DNA from: Suillus spraguei
Lineage: Eukaryota > Basidiomycota > Agaricomycetes > Boletales > Suillaceae
Direction of reading: 5' to 3'
DNA length: 64,000 bases
NCBI GenBank assembly: GCA_016800925.1
Contig: JABCPU010000136.1
Span: 1-64,000, forward strand
The notes under the pieces are model-generated. The model saw only the letters and a program-made list of their open reading frames with translations. It did no database searches and was not told the DNA's origin. Below, in pieces: positions 38,122-49,796 of this stretch (within the stretch, counting starts at the first letter, position 1; each line of letters begins with the position of its first letter). The position numbers and the translations under genes were made by a program.

Positions 38122-39749
38122 AGGTACCATATGGAATTTCTGTTTAATACCCCTTCTATTTTCTGAGGACCTCGTTTTCAGAAAGATCAATCTTTCAACA
38201 AGTGTATCATCAATTTGGGTTCAGTATAACCAATGATCCGGGGCCTGCAGTAGGAAGAATTCCTTCGTTCTATCGATGTACCATATTTTGGACTACCATG
38301 TGTAAGGAAATGGTCGGAAGCAAGTCGTTTGCGAACCGTACGTACAGAGCGAGTCCGAGCGAACGCCCACATGTATGTGACTCGAATGTCAGAAGAGCTC
38401 TCGACCGAGTGTATGTGGTGAGTCGCTCAGCCTTGACGATGTCTGCTCCGAATATCTTACGTGAATGCATGCAGACACCCCATCAGAGCCTCGCTGAAAG
38501 CGCAACAAGCGTTTCTGCCAGTTGGTTGAGGACATGTTCTACGGGGCAGTGTATCACAGGCTATTCCTTGTGCCTATTCCAGTACGAGACGGTGTGGCGA
38601 GACTCCTAGCACTGGATGATCTTGACGTGAATTATTGGGTGAAATAGCGCAACATATGTGACTACACAAGCACTCACCACCACTTGTGCCGCACCTTTTC
38701 AGTGTTCCAGGAACCGTTGACGAAAAATTTATGTTGTATTGGGAAAGGCCTTGTGCTTTCACTCCACCAAACAAATTTTTCACGGGAGTGTATTAGTGGT
38801 GAAGCAGCGCGTCGTGGACATGACAACGACAGACCATCTGTTAGCCAACTTCCTGATCTCAAGGTGTGTTCCGTTTGACTGCGCCTGAACTGTGCCGACA
38901 AAGCATCACAGCGCATTGCATTACCATACGATAACGTAGAATGGACGGATTGACGAGTATATATAAATGAAGGACATAGCAAATGAACAGTTCCGGGTTA
39001 GTTATACGAATCTTGGGGATAATGAACATTTTGAGACAAGACGCGTTAAAGTGCAACTATAATGGTCATCTGAGCGAGCTTGCGAGCACAGATTTTAGTC
39101 TACGTTGCGAACGTACTAGGCCGACCGTATCCTGTACTCAGCTCTCCTGTCCACCGTCTCCTAGGATAGGGTGCAGTGAGGTTGAGCAGAGGGATACTAG
39201 TAAAGCAGGGGACAGCAGTTTCGAACCCTGCGAAAGGCTCTCGTCAGGGGGCTTGCCGCTGCCCCTACTGCTTGTACTTCTAGTTCTACGTAGGTATGCT
39301 CCTTCTTAAGCCTAATAAACAGGAGTACATGGTCTGTGCGCGCGATTGCGCACCCTGCGATAGGACCCAACGATTAGGGCAGGCCAATGACCTATCTACG
39401 GAGAAGTATACCCAGGTTGGGGAAAATGATAAAATGCAGACACGAGCTTATGTCTAGGCCTTGGGCCCTAAGAGCATCTAGCCAGCGGCCAGACGACGGC
39501 TGTTTCGGATCGTCGTCGGGGCTTGAATCGCGGCCGTATAGGTAGTTGGACATAGACTCGAATTCGAGATGAGCGAGGGAGTCAGGGAGATGCCGTTATC
39601 GAGTAATCGCCGGGACAAGGCAGCGGAATCGGTGAATTTCCTGGAGAACCGGACCAAACCGGACTTTTTCCATCACTAGAACGTGTGTCCATAGGTACGA
39701 CTCGCCATGGAGTAAATATTGATGTTGCAACAACAATTTTCACAGGGGC
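38122..39749. other. P450 3' duplicated flank, then unassigned sequence
   Basis: The first 300 bases (to about 38420) are part of the P450 duplication unit, with matching sequence after copies 2 (to about 43870) and 3 (to about 53280). From there to 39749 I see only short unrecognised frames. A TTTCGAACCCTGC block near 39221-39233 resembles a Pol III B box and may be a further tRNA-derived remnant. Confidence 0.45.
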
Positions 39750-40460
39750 TAAGACCAGTTAAGATGAACCTCTAAGGAAACCATCCATGAGTGAATGTTA
39801 AGGTGTGTCCTGATAGAAAAAAAAAGTTATCATTGGCAGGTTTCGGACCTGCACAGTCCAAGAGAAACAGATTTTGATTCTGTTGGGGCAACCACCAGGC
39901 TAAGAACAGCTCTGGCAGACTTCTAAAGAAACTATCCACATGAGTGAATGTCAAGATGAGTTCTGATAGAAAAAATAATTCAACATCAGAAGGTCTCGAG
40001 CCTACACAGTCCAATATTTTGATTCTGTTGTGGCAACCACCTCAGGGGCTAAGGCCAGTTACGGTGAAGCTCTAAAGAAACCATCCATGAGTGAACATCA
40101 AGGTGTGTTCCAATAGATTGTCATTGGCAGGTTTCAAACCTGCACAGTCCAAGAGAGACTGATTTTGATTCTGTTGTAGCAGCCACCTGGCTAAGACCAG
40201 TTTCGTGTAACATGGTCAGACCGCTGCCCGCATAACCGTTACACCAAAAGGTGAAACACTGAAAGCTTAGCATCAGCGGCGGTATATGTACTGATTATGG
40301 GAACTCAGGTAAGCCGGCGTGCTAACATTTCGGTGAACTTCTAAAGAAACCATCCATGAATGAATGTCCAAGTGTAAACTGTAGTTCAGCAGGTTTCGAA
40401 CATGTGTAATCCACGAGAAACAGATTTTGATTCCGTTGTGTTAAGAGCACTGGCCAGGCT
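39750..40460 (-). repeat. Tandem array of four tRNA-Leu(CAA)-like units with intervening spacer
   Basis: Four diverged units lie at about 39831-39905, 39980-40053, 40131-40196 and 40385-40459. Read on the minus strand, the best unit carries an A-box-like TAGCCTGGTGG, an anticodon arm AACAGA-ATCAAAA-TCTGTT whose loop gives anticodon CAA, and a T-arm ending GCAGGTTCGAAACCTGC (B box, clean in the consensus, with single changes in individual copies). Each unit is joined to a shared spacer on the plus strand (CTCTAAAGAAACCATCCATG) that recurs at about 39768, 39923, 40071 and 40340. Unit 2 lacks part of the variable arm. The acceptor stem is not clearly paired, so these are pseudogenes or tRNA-derived SINE heads, not functional tRNAs. 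Confidence 0.6.
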
Positions 40461-41487
40461 ACATTAACTCTTCCATTTGACGAGACTTCCCGGAAAAATT
40501 ATGGGGTCCCTGATTGACACGGCCCAAGAAAGATGACACGGACAATAAAATTCGAAACTAAACGTCTACGAGACAATAAAACTGCCCCAACGAGGGACGA
40601 AGACTGAGATAATTCTAATTCATCAGCAGCAGCAGGTTCAATATGATTGACATTACCACTAAGTATAATACATGAAGTTTCTAGATACAGAAGGAAATCA
40701 GCAGATATTAAAAAACGAGGACAATGAGACGTTGCCACTACCTTGAAGGGCAGACGGAAGATTGGAAACGGGAGTCTCATCTTCCCACAAAACAGTGGCT
40801 ACGCAGCAATCCAGTTCATCCCAAATACAATATCAAGACCACACGCGACCTCAAACTCGACATCGATAGTGAGCGCACGGCAATGAATCACTGAGGCCTG
40901 TTAGAGTTTGGTATTTCGCTCTTTGTTATCGTTCGTTGTTCGGATAAACTGTCCTCTCCTTGTCGTCTCCCGCCATGTCGTAGACACTTGATACAACGCC
41001 GTTCTCCAGCTCCAACAGGGTCATGGGAATTTCAGCGAAACGCGAACTTGGGTCCAATGGCCGAGCGACCAAGCAATCGAGGAAGAGACGAGAGAAGAAT
41101 GTGATTGAAGGTCAAAAGCAACAAGACATAGGAAAACGACGACCGATTTGAATGAGGTCTCAGTGGTAAAACACGTCCCTTATGGTAGGGGTGTTCGGAA
41201 GTCAATAGAAGCACTTACCTCACTAGGAAGGTTCTGAGAAGTTGGAAGTAAAGCGCGGTTTCCATATAGCGCCCCGGGGGGTGTGAACAAAAGCGGCTAA
41301 ATGAAATTATGGTGCCACTCGTACTGGCCAATGAAGGTCAACAGAATTCGCTTCTCATTCAAACGGTTTTACTTTCACCTAACAAGGATTGTGTTATTCC
41401 AGTGAAATGGGTTTAGATCACCAGCTGGCATCATAAAATGTAGGATACTTTAACACCCGGACTACACATTCTATCGACATCGTAAAG
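40461..41487. other. Intergenic, no gene seen; contains the shared P450 5' flank
   Basis: There are only short frames. From about 41340 the sequence matches the 5' flanks of P450 copies 1 and 3. Otherwise I see no structure. Confidence 0.45.
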
Positions 41488-43558
41488 ATGGATAATTTCA
41501 TCACGAGTACCAACTATGCTGCTGGTGTCGTTACAGTCACGGTATTGCTCGGCGTGTTATACATGACATCCCCCCGAGCGGGTAGGAAGGGCATCCTGCT
41601 TCCACCCGGACCTCCCGCCCGTTGGCCTTGGAGTAACGTTTTTCCTACTGTGAAGTGAGTTTTGGTAGCCTCATCAGAAGCTGATGCAGATCGTCCGCTC
41701 AGCATTGCCCGTGGACTGACTGACTTAGTTCGAGAGTATGGACCGATTGTATCGTTCAGACAAGGTAGCCAAGTGATAGTCGTCATTGGCAGCATTGAGG
41801 TATACTATCCATACCTTCTTCCTCCGACAATGACCAGACATCCCCCCTTTACCAGGCAGCCACAGACATCATGGAGAAGAAGGGTGGGTCGCTGGTAGAT
41901 CGACCTCGGTCTATTGCTGCGGGTGAGATGCTCTCAGATGGAATGCGTTTGGTCCTGGCTCGTTCAGGAGAACAATTCCGGCGCCTCCGAAAAGCAGTAC
42001 ATATCCATTTACAGTCAAAGGCGGCAGAAACATACCAAGATATCCAGCGCGAGCATGCGATGGATCTTGTATTGGACATGTTGAATAATCCAAAGAACCA
42101 CCAGAACCACGCACATCGGTACGTCATTACTAAGATCTTTTTGTGGTCCGTTCATAGATATGGTATATACCTCAAGGTATGCAGTATCAGTGATTCTTCG
42201 GGTGACTTATGGAAAGTCTGCGCATACTGGCAGCACCGATCCCGAAGCTGTCGGTATCCGCAGACTCATGGAACGTTTCTTGAGTACAATTCGCCCAGGA
42301 GCTCATCTCGTCGATCGTGTACCTCTTTTGCGCTACCTGCCTGGTTACGGAAAACAACTTCGTGAGTGGCATCATGACGAGCTAGAGCTTTTCAGGCATC
42401 AACTGAGCCGCGTTAAGAGTCAAGTGGTGAGCAGCTTTCTGTGTCGGTAAATTCATGTCATTCATATCATGTTGTATCCAGGATCAAAACATAGCTAACT
42501 CATCTTTTGCCAAAACACTATTGGAGAATACAGAAGACCACCGACTCTCTGCAGATGAGATGTCATATCTCGCCGGAACACTCTTCGAGGCGGGATCTGA
42601 TACGGCAAGTCACGCAACTTATTAATCTTTGCCAACTTACTCATTTTGAATTCAGACCACTGTTGGAATAACCAATATGATCATGGCTGCGGCGTGCCAC
42701 CCTATGGCTCAGGCAAAGGTGCATGAAGAGCTCGATATGGTCATCGGGTCAGACAGAGGTATGCCAAAGGGGGTACAAAGGGTTTAATTTCTTGATTAAT
42801 TTTTGTGATAGCGCCGACATTTCAAGACTCAAGCTCGCTCCCTCAATTGCACGCGTTCTTGTTGGAAGCTTTGAGATGGAGACCTATCGTTCCTATAGGT
42901 AGGTTTTAAATTCAGGACACTCCTGCACGATGCTGATGTGCGCATCAGGATTTCCCCACCGTGCAACTAAGGATATTTTTTGGGTCAGCGTCTTAAATTC
43001 GGTTTAAACCTGAGTACGTTCTCATTCTAGCATACGTGCGATTAGCAAGGATACTGTATTCCTGAGGATGCAATAGTCTATGGGTGCCATTGGTAAGTTG
43101 TTGCTTCACGATGCACATTACTTCATTGAACGCACGTCTTCAGGACTCTTACTCGCGATCCTATCTTCTTCCCAGATCCTGAAAATTTCAATCCCCAGCG
43201 TTGGCTTGATTCTGAAGGCCGCATTAAGGACAAAATGAACCTGAAGTTCGTCGCATATGGCTTTGGTAGACGGTAAGTTGTGCCTACATCGTTTTTTTTT
43301 CACACCAATTAATGAGTTTCCTGTGTCATTGACAGCGTATGTCCTGGTTTGCACCTCGCAAATAATTCATTGTACATCACCCTCGCACTTCTCTTGTGGT
43401 CTTTCCGTATCGCTCAACGACCCGACGCTCCGATCAACACGCACGCATTCAGTGATGCGGTTATTTCTCATGCAGCGCCATTTGAAATTGATGTGATTCC
43501 CCGGATGGAAGTTGCGAAGCTGAAAGAGATGATGTCGACTAATGGCCGTATGAATTGA
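41488..43558 (+). CDS. Cytochrome P450 monooxygenase, tandem copy 2
   Basis: Eleven exons with exactly the same lengths and phases as copy 1 (41488-41654, 41703-41799, 41856-42118, 42177-42426, 42482-42604, 42656-42758, 42812-42898, 42949-42983, 43046-43092, 43144-43272, 43336-43558) give 507 aa. AGSDT, EALR, FNPQRW and the heme loop FGRRVCPG are all intact. The I-helix intron again has a GC donor (ACG|GCAAGT). Differences from copy 1 are scattered and mostly conservative, for example an anchor reading YMTSPRAG rather than YKTSPVAG. The undamaged frame and conserved motifs argue that it is functional. The gene and about 150 bases of 5' flank and 300 bases of 3' flank form the duplicated unit. 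Confidence 0.9.
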
Positions 43559-44349
43559 AGGTATCATATGGAATTTCTGTTCAATGCCCCTTCTGTTTCT
43601 GAGGACCTCGTCTTCAGGAAGATTACTCCTTGAACAAGTGTATCATCAATCTGGGTTCGGTATAATCAGTGATCCGGGGCCTGCAGTAGAAATAATTCCT
43701 TGGTTTTATCGATGTACCATGTTTTGGTCTACCATATGTAAGGAAATGGTCGGAGGCAAGTCGCATGAATGCCATGTGTGAACTGTGCGTGCACAGCGAT
43801 TCCGAGCGAACGCCCACACATATGTAACTCAAATGTCAGAAGAGCTCTCGATCGAGTGTATATGGCACTTCGCTAGGTCTGGGCGCTCGAATAGGCAAAA
43901 GCGCTTGTGTGCCCACCATTCTGAGGCGAGTACACTCAGTCGAGCTCCTGGTGATGTAGGGATCTCGTCTAGACTAGGATGCAGGGAGATCGCTTTGTTT
44001 GAACCTCGAGCACGCAGCAGTCGCTCGAATGAGTTGGGCCCATCTTCAATATCATTATCAACGTCAAACGCCATCAACTCACAAAAAAAACCAATGACGG
44101 CCTTGAATATCAATCGACACATTGATGAACAAATATGCACTGCTTAGCATGACCTTTCTTCCTGTACTCTGCCTGCGACGAAGAATACGTAGTCGTGAAA
44201 ATGTCATTTGTGCCCAGTCAGAAAGCAAGAAAGAACAACTGAAGAATAGAGTGAAAGTCGAAAGTATAGCTATCACGGAAGTAAGTTGTGACCGTCAGAA
44301 TATAAGAAAATCCAATGATAAAGAAACAAATACAGCAGCCAGCGAGCCT
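43559..44349. other. P450 3' duplicated flank and unassigned sequence
   Basis: Up to about 43870 it is the same 3' flank seen after copies 1 and 3. Between 43870 and 44350 no gene is supported. Confidence 0.45.
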
Positions 44350-45460
44350 TTACTCGCCGACCCACTCTTCACCATTTGCAAGCCTAGCAAAGAGGCCCTT
44401 GCTCTCCATGAGACTCTCATACATGCCTTGCTCCCGCACCTGGCCATCCTCGACCACAAGAATACGGTCGCACGTTTTCATCACGGGTACCTTGTGTGTC
44501 ACCATGATAGTAGTCCTCCCGATCTTCGCAGCTCGTGTCGTCTCTAAGCCAGCCGTCTGGTCGGCAGAATGGAGCGCTGAAGTATACTTGTCCAAAATCA
44601 GAATCCTCACAGGTCGTCCAAGTGCGCATGCAGCTTGCAAACGCAGCACTTATCCGCCTGAGATGAGGGACGCATTCTTGCCGATGAGTGTGTCATAGCC
44701 CTGTGGCAGCGACATCACGAATTCGTGAACATTGGCTGCACGAGCAGCGTGCTTAACGTCTGCGTCGCCCATTCCATTATCCTCGCCGACTCATTCATAA
44801 GCAATGTTTTCTCGGATGCTTGCGTCGAAGAGGTTCGGGGTTTGGCTGACGACTGCAACATGGTCGCGAAGATAATTGATATCCGTTGCAAGGAGTTCAT
44901 TGAGGCCCAGAGATGGTCGAAGCAGGCTCATATAGGGGTTGAAGGAGCGACGCTATAGTTAACTTGCCACACCCAGATGTACCTACAATCGCCACGCACC
45001 CTCCATCTGCCATGTGCATCGACATCTTGTTCAAAACACATTAGGGTTAGTAGGGTAAGAGAATGGTATATTGTTGAAGAAAAAATCGCCCTCGATCCTT
45101 GGAAGGAGGATACCCTGAGACTCGGAACTAGTCGTGTCTAGCTTGACGAGTTCGTGCAGATCGTGTGTGGCCAGAACGGACTGGGCAATCTTTTGAGTGA
45201 AGGACATGAGTTGGGAGCCGATAGAGACAGTGAACACGACGAGGTTGAGACTTGACACATCTGCAGGTATGTGTACGTGCCTTTGGCGATGAGAACAGCG
45301 CCGACGTAGAAAAGAAGGGCCTCGGCCAAGTAGATTAGGGCGGTGACGGCACCATAAGAGCACCCCTCGACGAAAGCGCGCGGATACCGGTGGAAAGGCA
45401 CTGGGAAGTGGCCTTGTCAGACTGAGCCCGAAGAATTGGCTCAAGAGACATGAGACGAAT
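44350..45460 (-). pseudogene. ABC transporter pseudogene, Ste6-like (C-terminal half)
   Basis: Read downward, the fragments are: MSLEPILRAQSDKATSQCLS (around 45450-45390), a membrane segment containing YLAEALLFYVGAVLIAKGTY, a linker, a Walker A region GTSGCGKLT (around 44975) in which the position after Lys is Leu instead of Ser/Thr, a Q-loop region VSQTPNLFDASIRENIAY (around 44840), and a Walker B/D-loop region ILILDKYTSALHSA followed by VTHKVPVMKTCDRILVVEDG. The catalytic Glu after Walker B is Lys and the D-loop Asp is His. Frameshifts and stops separate the pieces, and the ABC signature (LSGGQ) region is lost. It derives from a full exporter of the a-factor/lipopeptide type. It is not functional. 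Confidence 0.8.
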
Positions 45461-45506
45461 ACTATGGACGGACGTTAAGACTAGATGACAAATCAAGAAG
45501 AGGTAA

Positions 45507-45567
45507 CGTTGAACTACTGTCGTGGTATGTTATTGCCAGCAATAACACACCACGACAGTAGTCAACG
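45507..45567. repeat. Near-perfect 61-bp hairpin (inverted repeat)
   Basis: The left arm CTACTGTCGTGGTATGTTAT is matched by the right arm ATAACACACCACGACAGTAG with one mismatch, around a very short loop (GCCAGC at most). The outermost bases GTTGAAC/GTCAAC extend the pairing with one bulge. It lies just upstream of the ABC pseudogene and could be a fold-back element or the remnant of an inverted insertion. Confidence 0.75.
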
Positions 45568-46149
45568 TACAGGCGTCATTGCAATCACTTGGAAGCATAG
45601 GCATCCTTCTTGTACATCGAACTTATTGTTTCAAATTCGATAAAAGACAGAGCCTAGCAGTGAGAACATAGCGTTGATTCGAGGTGCGCACATATGAATG
45701 GGATTAAGATGGTGCCCGGGAGTTCAAAATTCACTGTTGAATTTGGAGGCCGATTTGAACGTCGCATAACGTGACACTTTATTTATCAGATTCAGCTCGA
45801 AGGCCCATTCCGAAAGTCGGCAAGAAATAGAAATATCGGAGACTCGTGCGGAGAGGCCTAATTCGTGATCGGGATGGACAGTACTACAGGATGAACGTGC
45901 TAGTGTATCCCAATACACACCCAATCGCTCCTTGCTGCAATACTCATACCACAGTGCACACTACCTACCACAGTTACTAGCACCCTCCCAACTCTCCGTA
46001 CAATAATGCTCATGGCACACCTCTTGTGACCCCACAATTCTCACCATCTGCCTTCTTCCACGCCATAAACGAGTTCACTCTGGAACAGAAGACACAAATC
46101 AAGGCACAAACACAGACTCCTGCCGTATCGGTGAAGCACTTATATATGC
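45568..46149. other. Spacer between two pseudogenes
   Basis: No gene is supported. A minus-strand frame (45724-45924) is unrecognised. Confidence 0.4.
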
Positions 46150-47229
46150 CCAAGTAGTTTCCAGCACCCAAACAATGTTTGACAACTGCGTCTCACCCAA
46201 TCACGTCCATCGCACCGCCCACTCTGAACAGGAACCCATCTTTTCTCCGCGCATTTTCCTCTCCCATCGTCTCCCTTGTATCGATACAATTGGCTGAACG
46301 TGGCAGAGGCGGTAACGCATGGCTCTCACCTGCAAGGTGCTTGCAGATGGCACTCAAGAATCATGTCGGGCTCAAAAAGGGTCTTCGTCAAGTAAGACTA
46401 GTGACCTTTTACTTGATAGTGTGCAGTTATCCGATGTCTGAAATTTGATATCGGGCAGTACTAGGCCCAACAGCCTTCCCCTCCAATCTCGTATTCATCC
46501 AATACCTTTACGCATCAGCAATCATCGACGCATGTCACGTCCTAAACCCCTCCTCTGAATGGGCCCACAAAGTCCGTCTGAAATGGCCTAATGATATTTA
46601 TGGCCTTGTCCCGTCTTCCTAAAACAGCCCAACATCAAATTCAATGTCAATGTCAGAACCACGGAAGATCGGCGGGATACTGGTTAACACGAGTTTTGGC
46701 GGTGGCGTGGCAGATATAGTGATCGGTACGCATCTCCATCCCAGTGACGTGAAGGCTCACTCCCACACGATGCTTATACTTTAACTCGTCAATAAAATGA
46801 ATGGGAAGTGACCTTAACGTCCCAAACGTAGCATCTATCGTCTCACTCGCCTAACACCTAGCCCAGGGCTCTCTGTAGAACGCTTAGCAGCAGCAGTTCT
46901 AACCTCCTTTGAACGCTTATGGAGTTATTTTTTACAGAATGAAGAACAGGGGTTTCACCCGCTGATGGATCAATACCTCTGATCGTGGTCACATTCGTAC
47001 GTCTCTATCATATTTCGCTTTATGTCAATGTTCACCGTCTACTCGCTCTAGGTTTGGACAGAGACCAGCTCGTCACGCTAACGAGCCAGACTCCACGCCG
47101 AAGTGTCCGCGTCGTTGGTATCACTCCTGACCATGGGTTGTTGTGTACTGTGCCGATGGGCGGTGAAGAGTTTATTGATTTTACAGCCTGATGGGAATAG
47201 CTTTGATATAATGAAGGGGCTGATATAGA
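46150..47229 (+). pseudogene. Biotin-protein ligase (BPL1) 3' fragment, pseudogene
   Basis: Separate frames preserve the order of the ligase catalytic and C-terminal domains. The biotin/ATP-binding loop appears as ERGRGGNAWLSPARCLQMAL (about 46290-46350; the family has GRGRGGN). Then come VRLKWPNDIYG (about 46575-46605) and KIGGILVNTSFGGG (about 46663-46705). The C-terminal domain follows as DQLVTLTSQTP and VRVVGITPDHGLL (about 47060-47145), and the terminal QPDGNSFDIMKGLI is readable after a frameshift at about 47188. Stops and frameshifts occur between every block, and the N-terminal glutamine-amidotransferase-like part is missing. Biotin ligase attaches biotin to carboxylases and is essential, so an intact gene must exist elsewhere in the genome. 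Confidence 0.85.
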
Positions 47230-47616
47230 TAAAGAAAGGGTAGGCAGGAACAACGAGCATGCAGAAAGGTATGGATAGATGAGCAATCAGGTCTAGACAG
47301 ACCGGTATACATTGTAATTTTCTTTCTATGCCTTGGACAACATCAATTCCGGAAACCACGTCCTCTGCTGCTACCAAGGCACATCATCTGAGTCCGTTTC
47401 CGTCCAATCCTCCTCTTTGTCTGAGTTGGCTTCCATTCCGTCCTCTTCATCAGAGTTTGTTTCCGTTGCATTTTCCTCCTCATCTTCATCACTCTGACCA
47501 AATCTGCTTGATGCCGCTGGACCCATACATGCAATCAGTACAAACACATGCTCTGAAATTGCTTAATGTGGGGGCACGCACTGTCTATCACTGCAGTACC
47601 GGGGGAGATCATGCAT
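47230..47616. other. Spacer before the minisatellite
   Basis: The stretch includes a CT-rich Ser/Pro-coding frame around 47330-47520. No gene is supported. Confidence 0.45.
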
Positions 47617-48190
47617 TTGCTGAGAGCGGGACATGGCCGTGGCACCATCAGCATCGCCTAAGAAGCAACAAAGACAAGATCACGCACTGCCTGAGAGCGG
47701 GACATGGCCGTGGCACCATACGCGTCGCCCAAGAAACAACAAAGACGAGATCACACACAAACTGAGAGCGGGACATGGCCATGGCACCATCAGCGTCGCC
47801 CAAGAAGCAACAAAGACGAGATCATGCACTCTCTGAGGGCAGGATATGATTGTGGCACCATTAGTATCGCCCAAGAAGCAACAAAGACGGGATCACATAC
47901 TGCCTGAGAGCGGGACATGGCCGTGGCACCATCAGCGTCGCCTAAGAAGCAACAAAGACGAGATCACGCACTCTCTAAGAGCGGGACATGGCCGTGGCAC
48001 CATCAGTGTCGTCCAAGAAGCAACAAAGACGAGATCACACACAAACTGAAAGCGGGACATGGCCATGGCACCATCAATGTCGCCCAAGAAGCAACAAAGA
48101 TGAGATCACGCACCAACTGAGAACGGGACAAGGTCGTGGTACCATCAGCGTCACCTAGGAAGCAGGACAGATAATATCACCTACAGACTG
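47617..48190 (+). repeat. 71-bp minisatellite, about eight copies
   Basis: The unit starts GAGAGCGGGACATGGCCGTG and continues GCACCATCAGCGTCGCCCAA then GAAGCAACAAAGACGAGATC. Copies start at about 47619, 47690, 47761, 47832, 47903, 47974, 48045 and 48116. Divergence is about 5-15 percent between units and higher in the last one. Because 71 is not a multiple of three, each unit produces the same short frame (from ATGGCCGTGGCACCATC) in successive registers, so there is no coding constraint. Confidence 0.9.
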
Positions 48191-48219
48191 AGAGCAGGAG
48201 GTATATCGAGATTTCGATT

Positions 48220-49796
48220 TCAGCTCAAGATTGCCATTGAAGTTTCGTGATGACATACAATTTGTTGGACATGAAAGTCGCGAATAAGAGGCGTTTCCGT
48301 GTCAGTCTTGTGACCGGAGTCACTGCTAGAGAATCGTGTTCTCCGCTTCTGGGTAAAGGCACTCTGCAGGCAACGGGTAATCTGAAAGCGTCGTTTGCAT
48401 TCCCGACTTTTCATTGTTAGTCACCATTAGGACCTACAGAAACATACTCACCAATCAGTTGCACATACAATCTGTGTTTGAGTGTCATATTCATATTTCA
48501 CTGACTTAACGCCAAGGCAATCTACAGCGCTGCAAAAATGACATCGGTAGTTAATATCAGAGCCTGAATCTGTCTCCTGTTGAATGGTGACCCTCATCAC
48601 GATCTTCGTGCCTGGTTCAATGCTTGACCATTCGTGGCTTGTAAGTGGGGTTACTTCTGTGCCCTTGTCAATACGCAGATCATACCGTCTTTGAATTTGG
48701 GCTTGAATCACGTCGCGTTTGAACAGAACTTGGAGCATGTCATTGAATTGCTAAAGTTTTACGAGTAAGCATCCACAAGAAGGATTTTAAAGTCAGCGAG
48801 CGGACCTGATATGAAGCGCATAAATTCACTGATATTTGATGATGGTGGCCTGTTGCATCTACCAGTGTCACACAGCCAAGCGCGATGGACTGTTTGATGT
48901 ACTGAGAGCCCTCCTGCCACCTCTGTAACCTTATGCAGAGTTTGTGTGTTTCATGTTGCATTTGCATTTGGGACGACAACTAATCATAGAGTAGTGAGTA
49001 AACCCAAGTAATCTCTAGGAAGTAGAACGCAACCAAATACTCCGTCAGATAGTGGTCGATGTCGGTTGAGCAACCGGTGATTGCTTGTGTAATAGATGTG
49101 TATAGGAGACGACGTCTGGGCAACTTTCTCAGGCTCACTGAGGTATCTTGCAGCTTTCTAAGTGCGGCTCAGTATCGGGTAAAATCAAGCCCACACAAGA
49201 GGTTTACCTAATTAAGACGTCTCCCCGGTAATGTACAAGAGAATCGGAGGCAAGTGGGGCATTGCATAAATGCTGGGATAGTTGATAGAGTCGTAATTTC
49301 AGGCTATCCAAGGCCGCCTTGTTCTGATCGCATCCCTGTGATGACCGTTGAAATATAGAAACATTCTTGTCATTCAATAGGCACTTACATTAATAACTCG
49401 AAGGGTTGCTAACAATCCAGCAATAGCTGCGTTCATCGCAGTACCGGCAACTGGAATTACACTCGTAACAGCCTGTACCGAGGGCAAAACTACCTGAGCG
49501 ATGTCGGAAATTTCACGGACAGTGGATGCACCGAATGGGTACTCTGAGGAAGGAAAGCCGGTGTGGAATTCTTCGAAACCTGGTTCACTGCTTGCAGAAA
49601 CAGGATGCACTGATGAAGGATTCGGAGGGACCATTGGCGCAGGAATGGGATTAGAGAGGTCTGTGGGGGTAGAACTAAGGCCCTCACGGTCGGCGGTTGT
49701 CGAGATGTTTTGTGTACGTCCTTGGTTTTCAGGGCGCTTCAAACGAAGTACAACGACCTTTCCTAAACCCTCAAGCCAGTGGAACGGAGAGGGCAT
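48220..49796 (-). CDS. Ubiquitin-like-domain protein of a mushroom-expanded family
   Basis: Six exons read from 49796 downward: 49796-49389, 49335-49208, 49157-49034, 48979-48806, 48750-48452 and 48406-48220. They give 439 aa in phase. The N-terminus is Pro/Ser-rich. A helical segment (VLPSVQAVTSVIPVAGTAMN) opens a helical bundle that continues through DSLKLRLYQLSQHL and TGCSTDIDHYLTEYL; such bundles resemble the N-terminal domains of fungal NLR proteins. Exon 4 onward holds a ubiquitin-like fold (VTLVDATGHHHQISVNLC, then QFNDMLQVLFKRD), followed by IEPGTKIVMRVTIQQ and two Cys pairs (YRCHFC and CATDCRECKRRFQI) that could bind zinc. The combination is recurrent in agaricomycetes, and its role is unknown. 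Ubiquitin signalling or heterokaryon-related defence is speculation. Confidence 0.75.

Noticed and set aside
41130..41200. tRNA-like segment (GGTCTCAGTGGTAAAACACG)
   Set aside because: It has an A-box-like word, but no B box and no pairing acceptor stem could be found.
47328..48120. A repetitive protein encoded by the 71-bp minisatellite
   Set aside because: The unit is not a multiple of three; the short frames stop in each unit and only recur with the repeat.
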